A stretch of DNA of 64,000 bases, from the NCBI GenBank assembly GCA_002633025.1, contig NMRB01000349.1, positions 204,490 to 268,489 on the forward strand, in the 5' to 3' direction. A program made the position numbers and the translations under genes. The notes under the pieces were generated by a model. The model made no database searches, had not been told where the DNA came from, and saw only the letters and a list, made by a program, of their open reading frames with translations. Below, in pieces: positions 21,959 to 31,714 of this stretch. This DNA comes from Notospermus geniculatus (Eukaryota > Nemertea > Pilidiophora > Heteronemertea > Lineidae). The stretch's first letter is position 1. Each line of letters opens with the position of its first letter.

Positions 21959-23008
21959 TTATTTTCGTGAGCATAAAACTATTCGAAACATCTCCTGTCT
22001 TAACCGTTTGCAAGCTAACACATAGATATACGAGTTGAGGCAGTAGATCATGCCCTCAGCAAGAACACCAGCATTGAGTGAAATTCTCTGTAACTGCTGC
22101 ATGTCAGGAGTCACTTTCCCCTGTCTATATTCCCAGTAATGATCGTTAATCTCCATTGGAACCCTGAACACAATAAAGGTACTGGTCACCAAAAAAGTCG
22201 CCAGGTTGACGGAGGAGTCCTTAGAGCCTGTTTTCGATTTCTTCAGCTCCTTGTCTCGCCTGCTTCGGTTGATGGCAATCAAAATTCCAATGTTGAAGAA
22301 AAAAATACCCGATATTGGCAAAAACGTTTCAACTACCCCTCCAATCCATTCATAGATGACGTCAAACGGTGGGTCATAGTAATAAGGGCACAACCAGTGA
22401 CTATACTTTTCCTGCCACGTTCTTGACAGCTGGGCAAGCGCGAAGAGAATACCGCAACCAAACACAACAACAACGCTTATCTTAGACCGCCGCATGGTTA
22501 AAATCGTGGCAGCTGCCAGCGGCCAATTAACGGCGAGGAACCGGTGGAATGCCATAACAACCAGTAAACATGGCGAGAGGAACTGTCCCAATTTGAAATT
22601 CGTGAAATAGTACAAACAAAATGGATGCTTGACGCGGATGCTTTCAAAAAGTTGTGGCGCCATCACCAAAACATAACGCAATAACATTCTCCCATATATG
22701 TAGAAACAATCTGAAGTGGCGAGACAGCGCATGTAGAAACAAGCCGTGCTTTTGGCGTACTTCTTCTGGCTCATTAGAATGTAGCTCAGGAAGTTTCCCA
22801 GCAGACCAACAATGCCAAGGATCGGCGGAAAAGGAACCGTCATGACATAAATAGCAATGTCAACAGCATATTTCAGCGCACTGACGGCAGCTGTCGCAAA
22901 GCTACTCGATTCACCAATAGATGGACCAGGTGTAATCATCAAGGACATGTTGTTCATTTCCAGGTGCATATCGACGCCAGCTTTTCGAAATGTAAAAGGC
23001 GCACGCAT
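21959..23008 (-). CDS. Rhodopsin-like (class A) GPCR, intact and intronless
   Basis: A 349-residue seven-helix receptor for the plasma membrane. TM1 has GLLGN (N72, position 1.50) and TM2 has LATSD (D100, 2.50). C131 (3.25) and R156 (3.50) are exactly 25 residues apart. A cysteine in the second extracellular loop (HWLCPYY) can form the usual disulfide. The DRY motif is replaced by FHRF and NPxxY by N325-S-Y-I-Y. A glycosylation sequon is N20-M-S. The start at 23008 adds 13 residues; the internal ATG at 22969 is the one also open in the sister copy and may be the true start. The ligand is unknown; lineage-expanded intronless receptors of this kind are known from echinoderms. It is the only gene in the window that looks fully functional apart from the hAT transposase. 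Confidence 0.85.
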   Translation of the reverse strand: MRAPFTFRKAGVDMHLEMNNMSLMITPGPSIGESSSFATAAVSALKYAVDIAIYVMTVPFPPILGIVGLLGNFLSYILMSQKKYAKSTACFYMRCLATSDCFYIYGRMLLRYVLVMAPQLFESIRVKHPFCLYYFTNFKLGQFLSPCLLVVMAFHRFLAVNWPLAAATILTMRRSKISVVVVFGCGILFALAQLSRTWQEKYSHWLCPYYYDPPFDVIYEWIGGVVETFLPISGIFFFNIGILIAINRSRRDKELKKSKTGSKDSSVNLATFLVTSTFIVFRVPMEINDHYWEYRQGKVTPDMQQLQRISLNAGVLAEGMIYCLNSYIYVLACKRLRQEMFRIVLCSRK

Positions 23009-23029
23009 TCGACTAAAGCTTTATTTTAT

Positions 23030-23369
23030 GGTTAGTGATAAAACCCGGAATGAAACGAAATGAAATGAAATCATCGAAATGGGACTCGCAAGGAATTTGA
23101 GAATTAACGTAGGCCTAATTAAGTGTCGTTATGTTGCAGCTGTATGCTTCCGCCTTGAGATTGACGTTTTTTTCGACATTCACTCATTCGATTGGCGCAT
23201 AAAGCAAGCGTCAATGTCGGAGCAGATTCTACGTTAACCACTTATTTAAATATCGGTGTTACAAACAATAAGACAACGAAACGAATATAAATTGATGCAA
23301 ATCATGCACAGTTCGATGATTTCGACGATTTCATTTCGTTTCGTTTCGTTCCGGGTTTTATCACTAACC
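23030..23369. mobile_element. MITE with 10-bp TSD, right-arm copy
   Basis: Same element as 11452-11893, about 100 bp shorter. It is flanked by tttattttat at 23020-23029 and 23370-23379. It sits immediately upstream of the receptor gene, so it may overlap its promoter. Confidence 0.8.
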
Positions 23370-23422
23370 TTTATTTTATTGCCACTTCAATAGCCAACGT
23401 TCAGACACGAATCACGCAGAAA

Positions 23423-23608
23423 CTAGCTGTACTTCGGCGCGCTTCTGGCTCGTTGGAATGTAGCACGGAAAGTTTCCTTGTAAAAAAGAAAGCCAAGGGT
23501 CGGCTGCAAAGGAATCGTCAAGACGTAGATAGCGATGTCATCAGTGTGTTTCAACTTCCGTGCCGACAGACGACTACTGGCAAGTAAAGCAAATGCATGA
23601 TTCAGCAA
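23423..23608 (-). pseudogene. Relic of a second GPCR copy (TM1 region), right arm
   Basis: The minus strand reads DDIAIYVLTIPLQPTLGF, against the intact gene's VDIAIYVMTVPFPPILGI. The frame is then lost around a poly-T run, but nucleotide similarity continues. It is the counterpart of 11220-11410. Confidence 0.65.
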
Positions 23609-23960
23609 TAGACGGTGTAATCATTGATGACGTATTGCTCGTTACCAGAGTCGACGATGCATCTTCGAAATATGTGCACTATCTCCGGACGAGAAAGAGC
23701 AACATCAGCATCTGTCCTCCGTACCTGTAATCCAACTGAACGAAAATCTGCGATAGTGCGTTTCTCCGCCAGATATATAAACCATGATGTTTGGGAAATA
23801 GATATTGGGGATTGAATTTAAAATGAGAAACCCTCTTGATTGCGTAGTTTTTGAACATTCTGTGCTTCTGGAGGTTATTGGCTGTTGTTGTTGTCACTGA
23901 ATCACATATGTTCCAGGGCCTCAACATGTATGTCCTCAAAGAAGTTTCCGAGTGTCAACG

Positions 23961-26900
23961 CAGGCGCGGATCCAGAGGGGGGGTTTTGGGGGTCGTGACC
24001 CCCCCCTGCTCGCCACCACCAATGTTTTTTTTTCTTCAATAATTTGCTACAATAAGCAAAAGAACGTTGTTTCATCAACCCTGTATTGTAGTTGAAGTCA
24101 TAGTTCGCGCGTCATTCGTTACCTAGCAACGCAATCCCCGGCTTCTCATCTACGCGCGGTCTGCACTTTGTTTCACGATCTTGACAGGTGACGAAGGCCT
24201 ACATGTAGATCTACCGACAGGTAAGATGAAGCCCACAGACGGCTATGAAGTGCGAGAAGTGTGCAAGTGCCAGCTTGTGCGCTGGCCTACCATTTACCGA
24301 TACCAGATCTCTTGTATCAATATTGCTTCACTAAGCTACTGAGCCTGTTAATTTTGTCGTATTGTCCAGAAGCCACCGTAGTGTCACGGCAGGCATTACT
24401 GTTATCACAATTCATTTCGTTTTTGCACTTCTCCCATGCTGCTTGATGTTCCACCAGCCCCGTAGTGCCGGGTTCAGGCACGGAGCGCTTGAGCCTGGGG
24501 TGTTCAAAGGCCGCCCCGGCTGGGGTTCAAATATTAATGAAACGTCCGAAAAATCATGTGGCGGCGAGGTCATGTGGGCACCACTTTCAACGACCTTTGT
24601 TTTGAGCAATCAGACCTCGCACAAGTATTGCTGTTTGATATTACAGGTGTAAAGTACCGGCCATGGAGAAAAGGAAGGCGCAACAATCTGACATCACCTC
24701 ATTTTTTTCGAAGAGAGCGAAATCCGACGGCCAACAAACTAATCCGAGTCCTGATCAAAATCTACCAAGTTCGTCGGTCGCAACCGAGGAGCCATCGGGA
24801 AGTGATGATTCCCGTAATGTCGCTGAACCGTCGTCAGCTGCTGAACCGTCGGCAGATAGGGCCTACGACGATGTGGGACTGTTCGTTAGATCAGAAATAA
24901 CGGCTGATGAGAAAATAGAACTTATGAAAAAGCATTTTCGGCCTGACCAAAACTTCGTATTTCCTCTGAGAAAATATAAGTCAAGAAATTTGAGATTCGG
25001 ATTCTCGTGGATAAAGGACTATCCATGGCTAGTTTACTCAAAGGCCAAAGATGGAGGATATTGTCTGCCATGCGTTCTGTTTGCGCGTAAACCTGAAGGA
25101 AGGGGTTGTGCCTTTGGTGTCTTGGTGGAAAGACCATTCACAGATTTTCGGAAAGCGTTAGGGAAAGATGGCGTTCTGCCTTGCCACCAGGAGAATGCAT
25201 TTCACAAAAAAGCGGTAGTGGCATTCGAACAAAGGATGCATGCTGAAGAGAATCCCACTGGAGGGGTAGATGTCCTGATTGAACGGCAGCGCCAGTCTCA
25301 GTTCGACATGAACAAGGAGGCTCTTGGAAGCATAGTTGAGTGCATTATTTACCTGGGTCGCCAAGGTTTGGCTTTGCGAGGCCATAGAGATGACTCTACC
25401 GCAGATCCCGAAAGCAACCGTGGAAACCTCCAAGAGTTGATAAAGTTTCGCGCAAAAACGGATGAGGTCCTGAGGAAATTCTTGTCATCCTGCCCGGCAA
25501 ATGCTACATATTTGTCGAAAACAATCCAAAATGAACTCTTAAATGTCCTTGGTCGGGTTGTTCGCGAAGCTATGATGTCTAATATTACTGATGACAAGTG
25601 TCCATTCTATGGCATTATCGCTGATGAACTGACAGACGATATAGCTAACAAGCACATTCTTTCACTGTGTATTAGGTTTATAAAGTTCGACAGTGAGAAA
25701 AATATTGAAAAAATTGAAGAAGGGGTACTAGATTTTGCATACACAGAGAGGGGGACGGCGGCGCATCTTGCTAAGCTCATTCAATCGAAGTTGGTTGAAT
25801 GCGGTTTACACCCCGATAAAATACGGGGTCAGGCATACGATACGACTGCTTGTATGTCTTCAGATATTAATGGTGTGCAGGGACTACTCCGGAAAGACGT
25901 TCCAAGAGCGGTATACACACCATGCAACAGTCACAGGTTAAATCTAGTGATCGCCACAGCATCTAAACTCCCGCAGATCAGAAATAGCATAACGGCTGTC
26001 AATGATGCATTTCTCTTTTTCAAGAATTCACATAAGCGCCAAGGTTTCTTTGAAAAGGTGATAGACATTCTTGCATCCAGGGATAATGGAATGGTGTCCA
26101 ACCAAAAAAAGTTAAAAGGGCTATGTAAGACACGTTGGGTCGAACGTTTTGAGGCGATAGACAATTTCTTAGACCTTTCCCCGGCCATCATCACAACGTG
26201 CGACATTATTGTCCACCCACATCTGTATAGGGATGACGAAGACATCAAAGAATTAATTGCCCAGCAATGGAACTGGGATCCAGAAACCAAAACTAAAGCT
26301 CAAGGAATCCTTGGTCAGTTTGGGGAATTCGAAACGCTGGTGTCATTAATTGTGAACAAAAACGTGTTGTATCCACTGCGCGAGATTACAACTAAATTGC
26401 AGCAGCGAGATCTTGATGTGAAGAGCGCATACTCTCTACTAGATACTGTCAAAAAGGACTTGCAAATGATTCGAGATGAAGTAGAAGCGCGTTTTGATGA
26501 ATGGTACGCAGAGGTGTTGGCTTTAGCGACCAAAATCGGTACCGAAGAGCGTATGCGTCGGGCAAAGGCCTGTGTCTTCCGGGCAACCCATCCCGCAGAA
26601 AACATAAAGGAATATTTTAGGCGGGCTGTTGCCATTCCATTTATAGATGATGTGATTTCGCAGCTGACGACTCGCTTTCCTGATGAATCAGTTTCGGCTA
26701 TCTCAGCCATTATGTCACTTCTTCCCTCTGCCATCAGGACAGTAGAGGTTGGTGAACTACGCGGCATTGTCAGTGAACTCAAAGGATATGAACCTGATCT
26801 TCCTCGGTTCGGCAACCTTCAGACAGAATTGGAAATATGGCGCGGGCGGTGGCTTGACGTGGGAGACAACAGTAGCTGCCCAAACTCTTTGATTTCAGCG

Positions 26901-27630
26901 CTTAAGGCCTGTTCCAAACAGTCGTTTCCTAATATTCACACCCTGCTACAAATTGGATGTGTCGTCCCGGTAACCAGCTGCGAGGCAGAAAGATCTTTCT
27001 CCACAGTGCGTCGGGTGAAAACTGTCTTGCGCTCTACTATGGGGGAAGAGCGCCTAGGAGCACTTGTTTTACTTAACAGTAGGATTTGGTCTGGAGAGAT
27101 CAATGTTGATGAGGTGGTCGTGCGTTTTATCAATGAAAAACCTCGCAGGTTGTTTTCCCCTTTGTATGAAAAGTAAGACATTCAACTACATGTAACTAGA
27201 AAGTTAGATTTAGGGACTCCAAGGCTTCTGTGGTTGTGTTTAGATGGAGAGAAGAACAAACGATCAGGCCTGTATTAGAGACTAGCTGCAATAAGAATAG
27301 AAGTGAAAGCGTTCGTTGTGGACTGCGAGCATTTAAAAGCCCATTTTTTTTCTTAGCTGTAGGCCTACATACTAAAAGTGATTTTGGAATCATACGTATA
27401 TCGACAGATATTGATACAATTCCCGTCTATTCCCTTCGAATACGTATACATTGTATAACAAAATTAAGCAAAAATAAAGCTTCTGTTTTGATACTCAGAT
27501 GCCGGGAAATCACGTCTGCGGTGTTCTAGATTTCAAAATTTTCTGGGGGAGGCCCCCCAGACCCCCCGTCGAGGGGCGCCTTCGGCGCCCGCTTGACCCC
27601 CCCCTGCGAAAAATCCTGGATCCGCGCCTG
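23961..27630 (+). mobile_element. Complete hAT-type DNA transposon
   Basis: The TIRs are caggcgcggatccag and its complement ctggatccgcgcctg, in a 3,670-bp element. Flanks gtgt-caacg and caacg-cgcaac, compared with the left-arm empty site gtgtcaacgcgcaac (near 10045), show a 5-bp duplication, caacg. Only the right arm has it, so it inserted after the inverted duplication. G/C-rich hairpins lie just inside both ends. It encodes one long transposase. A 288-bp deletion derivative is at 30290-30577. Confidence 0.9.
24663..27176 (+). CDS. hAT transposase, ZMYM/DUF4371-type, uninterrupted 837 aa
   Basis: Cuts and rejoins the ends of the surrounding element. A TTF-type zinc-finger region spans about residues 115-190 (CLPCVLF ... 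CHQENAFHKKA). A DUF4371-type RNase-H-like core follows, with a first acidic site in GIIADELTDD (about 320), then GQAYDTTACMS (about 392) and the CNSHRLNL motif (about 423). The C-terminal hAT dimerisation region carries the catalytic glutamate in CEAERSFSTVRR (about 775). There is no internal stop or frameshift, so activity is possible. The N-terminus has QSDITSFF (residues 8-15), which fits the PCNA-interacting PIP-box pattern. Length and layout match ZMYM1-like hAT transposases. An upstream exon was not sought. Confidence 0.9.
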   Translation: MEKRKAQQSDITSFFSKRAKSDGQQTNPSPDQNLPSSSVATEEPSGSDDSRNVAEPSSAAEPSADRAYDDVGLFVRSEITADEKIELMKKHFRPDQNFVFPLRKYKSRNLRFGFSWIKDYPWLVYSKAKDGGYCLPCVLFARKPEGRGCAFGVLVERPFTDFRKALGKDGVLPCHQENAFHKKAVVAFEQRMHAEENPTGGVDVLIERQRQSQFDMNKEALGSIVECIIYLGRQGLALRGHRDDSTADPESNRGNLQELIKFRAKTDEVLRKFLSSCPANATYLSKTIQNELLNVLGRVVREAMMSNITDDKCPFYGIIADELTDDIANKHILSLCIRFIKFDSEKNIEKIEEGVLDFAYTERGTAAHLAKLIQSKLVECGLHPDKIRGQAYDTTACMSSDINGVQGLLRKDVPRAVYTPCNSHRLNLVIATASKLPQIRNSITAVNDAFLFFKNSHKRQGFFEKVIDILASRDNGMVSNQKKLKGLCKTRWVERFEAIDNFLDLSPAIITTCDIIVHPHLYRDDEDIKELIAQQWNWDPETKTKAQGILGQFGEFETLVSLIVNKNVLYPLREITTKLQQRDLDVKSAYSLLDTVKKDLQMIRDEVEARFDEWYAEVLALATKIGTEERMRRAKACVFRATHPAENIKEYFRRAVAIPFIDDVISQLTTRFPDESVSAISAIMSLLPSAIRTVEVGELRGIVSELKGYEPDLPRFGNLQTELEIWRGRWLDVGDNSSCPNSLISALKACSKQSFPNIHTLLQIGCVVPVTSCEAERSFSTVRRVKTVLRSTMGEERLGALVLLNSRIWSGEINVDEVVVRFINEKPRRLFSPLYEK

Positions 27631-27815
27631 CAACGCGCAACAAATTGAGAATGTTATAACTTAAAGACACCTCAGCCTTCTAAAAGCTTTTTGAAATAAT
27701 AGTCATGTCGGGGTATTTCTATTCCTGCGAAAGCAGTTGATCAAGTTACTTCGAAGTCTTCTATTGTATATATTTTAATGTAATAAATAGTTGAACATGA
27801 GTATTTTGTTACTAA

Positions 27816-28232
27816 GGCTGGTATTCATAAAAGCAAGCAAAAGCTTTTACTTCAAGTTTTGCAGTACATTTACATTGGACCTCGCTGTGCAAATCTTAAA
27901 GGTGCTCTAGTTCGAATTGTAAACATTACGGTTTGTTTATTTACATGGTTGATTATAATAGTTATTTTTCCTCGGACAGGTGGCAGCACCGTGTATACCA
28001 AAACATAAATGTTATCTATTTTTATATCTTGATAAATATTCTTGTAACTGAAAAATATTTATTACTTTACGCTCAAAAACAAAAAAAATAGTTGTGAAAG
28101 GCGAGATTTAATTCGATTTTATCTGATCTGTTAGTACCAGAACTTGACAATAGGTGGCACACCGTAATGTTTACAATTGGAACTAGAGCACCTTTAAGTA
28201 AAAGCATTTGCTAACTTTTATGAATACCAGCC
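27816..28232. mobile_element. MITE with ggctggtattcat ends, right arm only
   Basis: The ends are ggctggtattcataaaag and cttttatgaataccagcc, with the TIR continuing into caaaagcttttactt. The left arm (about 9855) is the empty site (aaactccttaaagtaacaaa on the plus strand). The TSD is 2-3 bp and A/T-rich but ambiguous. A second MITE is nested inside. Confidence 0.8.
27900..28193. mobile_element. TTAA-flanked MITE nested in another MITE
   Basis: The TIRs are aggtgctctagttcgaattg... and ...caattggaactagagcacct, with TTAA at 27896-27899 and 28194-28197. Its host's two half-arms rejoin cleanly at a single TTAA. The TTAA target points to a piggyBac- or Kolobok-type source. Confidence 0.85.
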
Positions 28233-28504
28233 TATAAGGAGTTTCATTTCCCCACAAATCCAGTGGAACTGCCGTGGCCTTTTCGTTTAGCCCATAGGCC
28301 TACATTTCTTCTACCATTCACAAAGACAAGACTTCACTGGATGAATACCATGTTCTTTGAGTGACATTTAGATAGGTGGAACTAAACATTGAGGAAATTC
28401 TTTGGTTACTTTATCTACGTTTATTATAAACACAACGTTTCAACCAGTGCACCCTGGCCGTAGTCCTGTGTACAAGTGAATGGCACATGAGGAGACAAGG
28501 TATA

Positions 28505-28620
28505 ATACCACACTGTTTTTATAAGCATTAGACAACCGTCCAAAGGTTTGCTCGAGGGCCGTTTTTATAAGCATTAGTTTTTAGACAAACGTCCAAAAGT
28601 TTGCTGGTGGACCTACTAGG
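28505..28620. repeat. Short tandem duplication of about 60 bp
   Basis: gtttttataagcattag...acaaacgtccaaaagtttgct is present twice in the right arm but once in the left (near 9550-9600). Confidence 0.75.
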
Positions 28621-28904
28621 CTGTGTAGTTAACTGTCCAGTTTGGCTATTATGTGACTGTAGGCATTAGGTATGAAATCATGGGCCAGTGTGACTGTTTC
28701 AACAAATAACTCTGAACCCCCACAAAGTTTCTCCTGCAGCCATAATGTGCTTTCAAACATACAAGAACTCCAAAACATGAGCGAGATGACATTGAAGATT
28801 ATTTCCTAGAAATGGAAACCTTCTCATTCACTGCAAATGGTTCATACATCAAACACTTGAACTTCTAAATATTTCTGCGCTACTGCTAATCAGCATCATT
28901 ACTT

Positions 28905-30190
28905 CCGAATAGTAATGCTCCATCACAGTAAACTGATATGAAGAACAACTTCAGTTGTCGATTGCAGTTCTCTGTGATGACATTACCATCTCTATTGCAT
29001 GCGCCTCCTGCTACATACTTTCCGTGTCCTCAACTGCCACATATGATCAACCTATTCGTCTATTATACAGTACCGGTGTCATTCCAGCCATGATAATGGA
29101 CTGCTCGCTTTTCCATCACTTGAGGTTACTATGACGTGATTTTTTTTGTTCATTCCAGCCATGAAAAAACGCGATGTGATGTACTCAAGACGTGATGTGA
29201 TATTTCTAATCAAACATGTAATTGTTCTGTATCTGCTGCTAATCAGTATCATTATTAAAACAAAGGTAATGCTCCATCACAGTGAACTGAAGAACAACTT
29301 CAATTGCCGGTTGCAGTTCTCGGTGATGACATTACCATCTCTATTGCATATTTTTACTGCCACATGATCAGCCTATTCGTCTATAATACAGTACACCTGT
29401 AACGTTTTTCAGTGAAGTCCGTGTGCCAATGTGACATTACAATAGATTGACGGAATAAGCGGCGACTTGACGATGAGCGACACACTGGGAAACAGTGATT
29501 CTGTTTCACAGTGTGTTCCGAACAATGGGAATCACACAAAAAAATGGCCACACTGAAAAACGTTACACCTGTGTCATTCCAGCCATGATCATGGACTGCT
29601 CACGAGACTTCTGTTGTCAGATGCAGTTTACTGTGATAACATTATCCACACAATAATAACTGACTATTTTCCATCACTTGAGGCTACTATGAGAACTCAA
29701 GACGTGATGTGATATTTCTAACCATACATGTAATTGTTCTGTATCTGCTGCTAATCAGTATCATTACTAAAACAAAGGTAATGCTCCAGCACAGTGAACT
29801 GAAGAGCAACTTCAGTTGTCGGTTGCAGTTGTCTGTGATGACATTACCATCTCTTTTGCATACTTCTCCTGCCACATACTTTCCGTGTCCTCAACTGCCA
29901 CATATGATCAACCTATTCGTCTATTATACAGTACCAGTGTCATTCCAGCCGTGATGATGGACTGCTCACTTTTCCATCACTTGAGGTTACTGTGAGAATT
30001 CTAGGGTTGATGTGATATTTCTAACCAAACATGTAATTGTTCTGTATCTGCTGCTAATCAGTATGTATCATTATTAAAACAAAGGTAATGCTCCATCACA
30101 GTGAACTGAAGAACAACTTCAGTTGTCAGTTGCAGTTCTCTGTGATCATGGTGATGACATTACCATCCATCTCTATTGCATACTTTGATC
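28905..30190. repeat. Degenerate tandem array (about 300-450-bp unit)
   Basis: Blocks with ggtaatgctccatcacagtg, cagttctctgtgatgacatt and acatgtaattgttctgtatc recur near 28905, 29265, 29780 and 30085. The right arm of the inverted duplication ends inside this array (about 29256), and one unit is also in the left arm (9130-9260). One unit has been hit by the MITE at 29401. Confidence 0.8.
29401..29564. mobile_element. MITE with 8-bp TSD
   Basis: The ends are aacgtttttcagtg and cactgaaaaacgtt. The 8-bp repeat acacctgt flanks both sides (29393-29400, 29565-29572). Other units of the tandem array give the empty site (cagtaccggtgtcattcc). An 8-bp duplication suits a hAT-type source. Confidence 0.75.
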
Positions 30191-30289
30191 CTACTAGGCA
30201 AACACATGGTGCTGTAATATTTGTCACAATATTTCTTCCACATGAAACTCCTTGACAACTGAGGTAGTCTTATTCTTTCATGACAATAT

Positions 30290-30577
30290 CAGGCGCGGAT
30301 CCAGAGGGGGGATTTGGGGGTCGTGACCCCTTGCTCGCCACCACCAATTGTTTTTTTTCAATAGTTTGTGACAATAAGCAAAAAAAATGCAAGAATAAAG
30401 CTTCTGTTTTGATACTGAGATGCCAGGAAATCGCACGTACGGCCTTCTAGATTTCAAAAATTTTCGGGGGAGGACCCCCAGACCCCCCGTTCGCGCAGGT
30501 ATCTTCAGCGCCCGCCTGCAATGACCAACCTCGGCGGCCCTGAACCCCCTGTGCCAAAAATCCTGGATCCGCGCCAG
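30290..30577. mobile_element. Miniature deletion derivative of the hAT element
   Basis: The first 60 bp (caggcgcggatccagagggg...) and the G/C-rich last 150 bp match the ends of the 3.7-kb hAT element. The transposase is deleted. An acaatatc word lies on both sides, but 5 bp outside the right end, so the target duplication is uncertain. Confidence 0.85.
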
Positions 30578-30589
30578 CAATTACAATAT

Positions 30590-31420
30590 CCAAGATGAAA
30601 TGGTCCATGGACCATGTGCTCAACCGTTTGGACATAATAGTGTAATGACAGAGAGAGGTACATGTCAGTTAATGAGCAATCTGGGTCAAGTCATTCACAA
30701 GTTGCAGGACTCCAATGATTTTTGGGTTATGCCACATTGAGCACTCTGGGTCGAGTCGTTCCTGAGTTATAGCACATTTGATGATTTTCGGGTTATGCCA
30801 CCTGCAAGTTTAATCAGGCCGAAATTTGACCTGCTTGTAAAGGTCATCTAGAGGGAGGTAAATATCAAGCTTGAGCACTCTGGGTCAAGCCGTTCCTGAG
30901 TTATAGCACTTGGATGATTTTCAGGTTACGCCACCTGGTGGCCATATTGGATGTCCGATCGGGCAGAAACTCGGTATTCTTGAAGGTACCCCTCTAATAC
31001 ACGTTTATGCAAGATATGAAGATGCTCGGTGAAATAATGAAGTACTGTGGCAGATTCTTTACTTTTGTAGAACTTTGACCTCTGTGACCTTTCAAAAGTA
31101 CGTCAAATAAAAAACCAGTTATATATGTTATGTATCCTAATCAGATACACCTATGATAAAAATTTGGAGATGATCCAGTCATCAGTTCAGGAGTTATTGC
31201 ACTTTTTGTGTTTTTGGTTTTGGCCACCTGGAGGCCAAGCCAAGAATCGAATCGGACCGAAACTTGGTGTGATAGGTCATCTGACCTAGGGGTATATGTA
31301 CCAAGTTTCAGATCAATAGCTCCAGCAGTTACAAAACGTGCCCTGTCGACGGACGACGACGACGATGGACGACGGACGCTGCATCACGACAGAAGCGCTC
31401 ATGGGTGAGCTAATAAAAAT
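30590..31420. repeat. Interspersed repeat ending in ggtgagctaataaaa
   Basis: Shares its start (aaatggtccatggaccatgt) and end (gacgacgacg run, gggtgagcta) with 19690-20940. Internal sub-repeats carry gagcactctgggtcaag. No coding frame. Confidence 0.7.
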
Positions 31421-31714
31421 GACCACATCACATTCAAGACAAATGGTTTGGTCTACAGATAACTCCGCCTATCATACTCAGATATTGCATTTCTGTTAAT
31501 AAACTAAACAATGAAATCATCATTCTCAAATCTTATAGTTATACATGTTACATATAATACATATCTTTATTTTTTGATTCTAGTTCTCTACAACACATAC
31601 TATTTCTTGTACATGTACACTGCTGCATACAATACAAATAAGTGAACAGATTTCAAAATCATACCACAACTGCTGATACAAATGGACACAAATTATCATA
31701 CATGTAGGTCTTTA
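31421..31714. other. AT-rich spacer, nothing recognised
   Basis: No coding or repeat structure seen. Confidence 0.5.

Larger units (their letters stand above)
17146..29256 (-). repeat. Right arm of the large inverted duplication
   Basis: Reverse complement of 8174-16588. Arm-specific material is about 18034-18806, 18922-19198, about 19613-21584, the hAT element 23961-27630 and the MITE pair 27816-28232. Mirror identity is easiest to see across the GPCR, the 10-bp-TSD MITE and about 27650-29250. Confidence 0.9.

Noticed and set aside
8174-29256. Possibility that the big palindrome is an assembly or library artefact
   Set aside because: The arms differ by substitutions and by several arm-specific insertions with proper target duplications, which an artefact would not produce.
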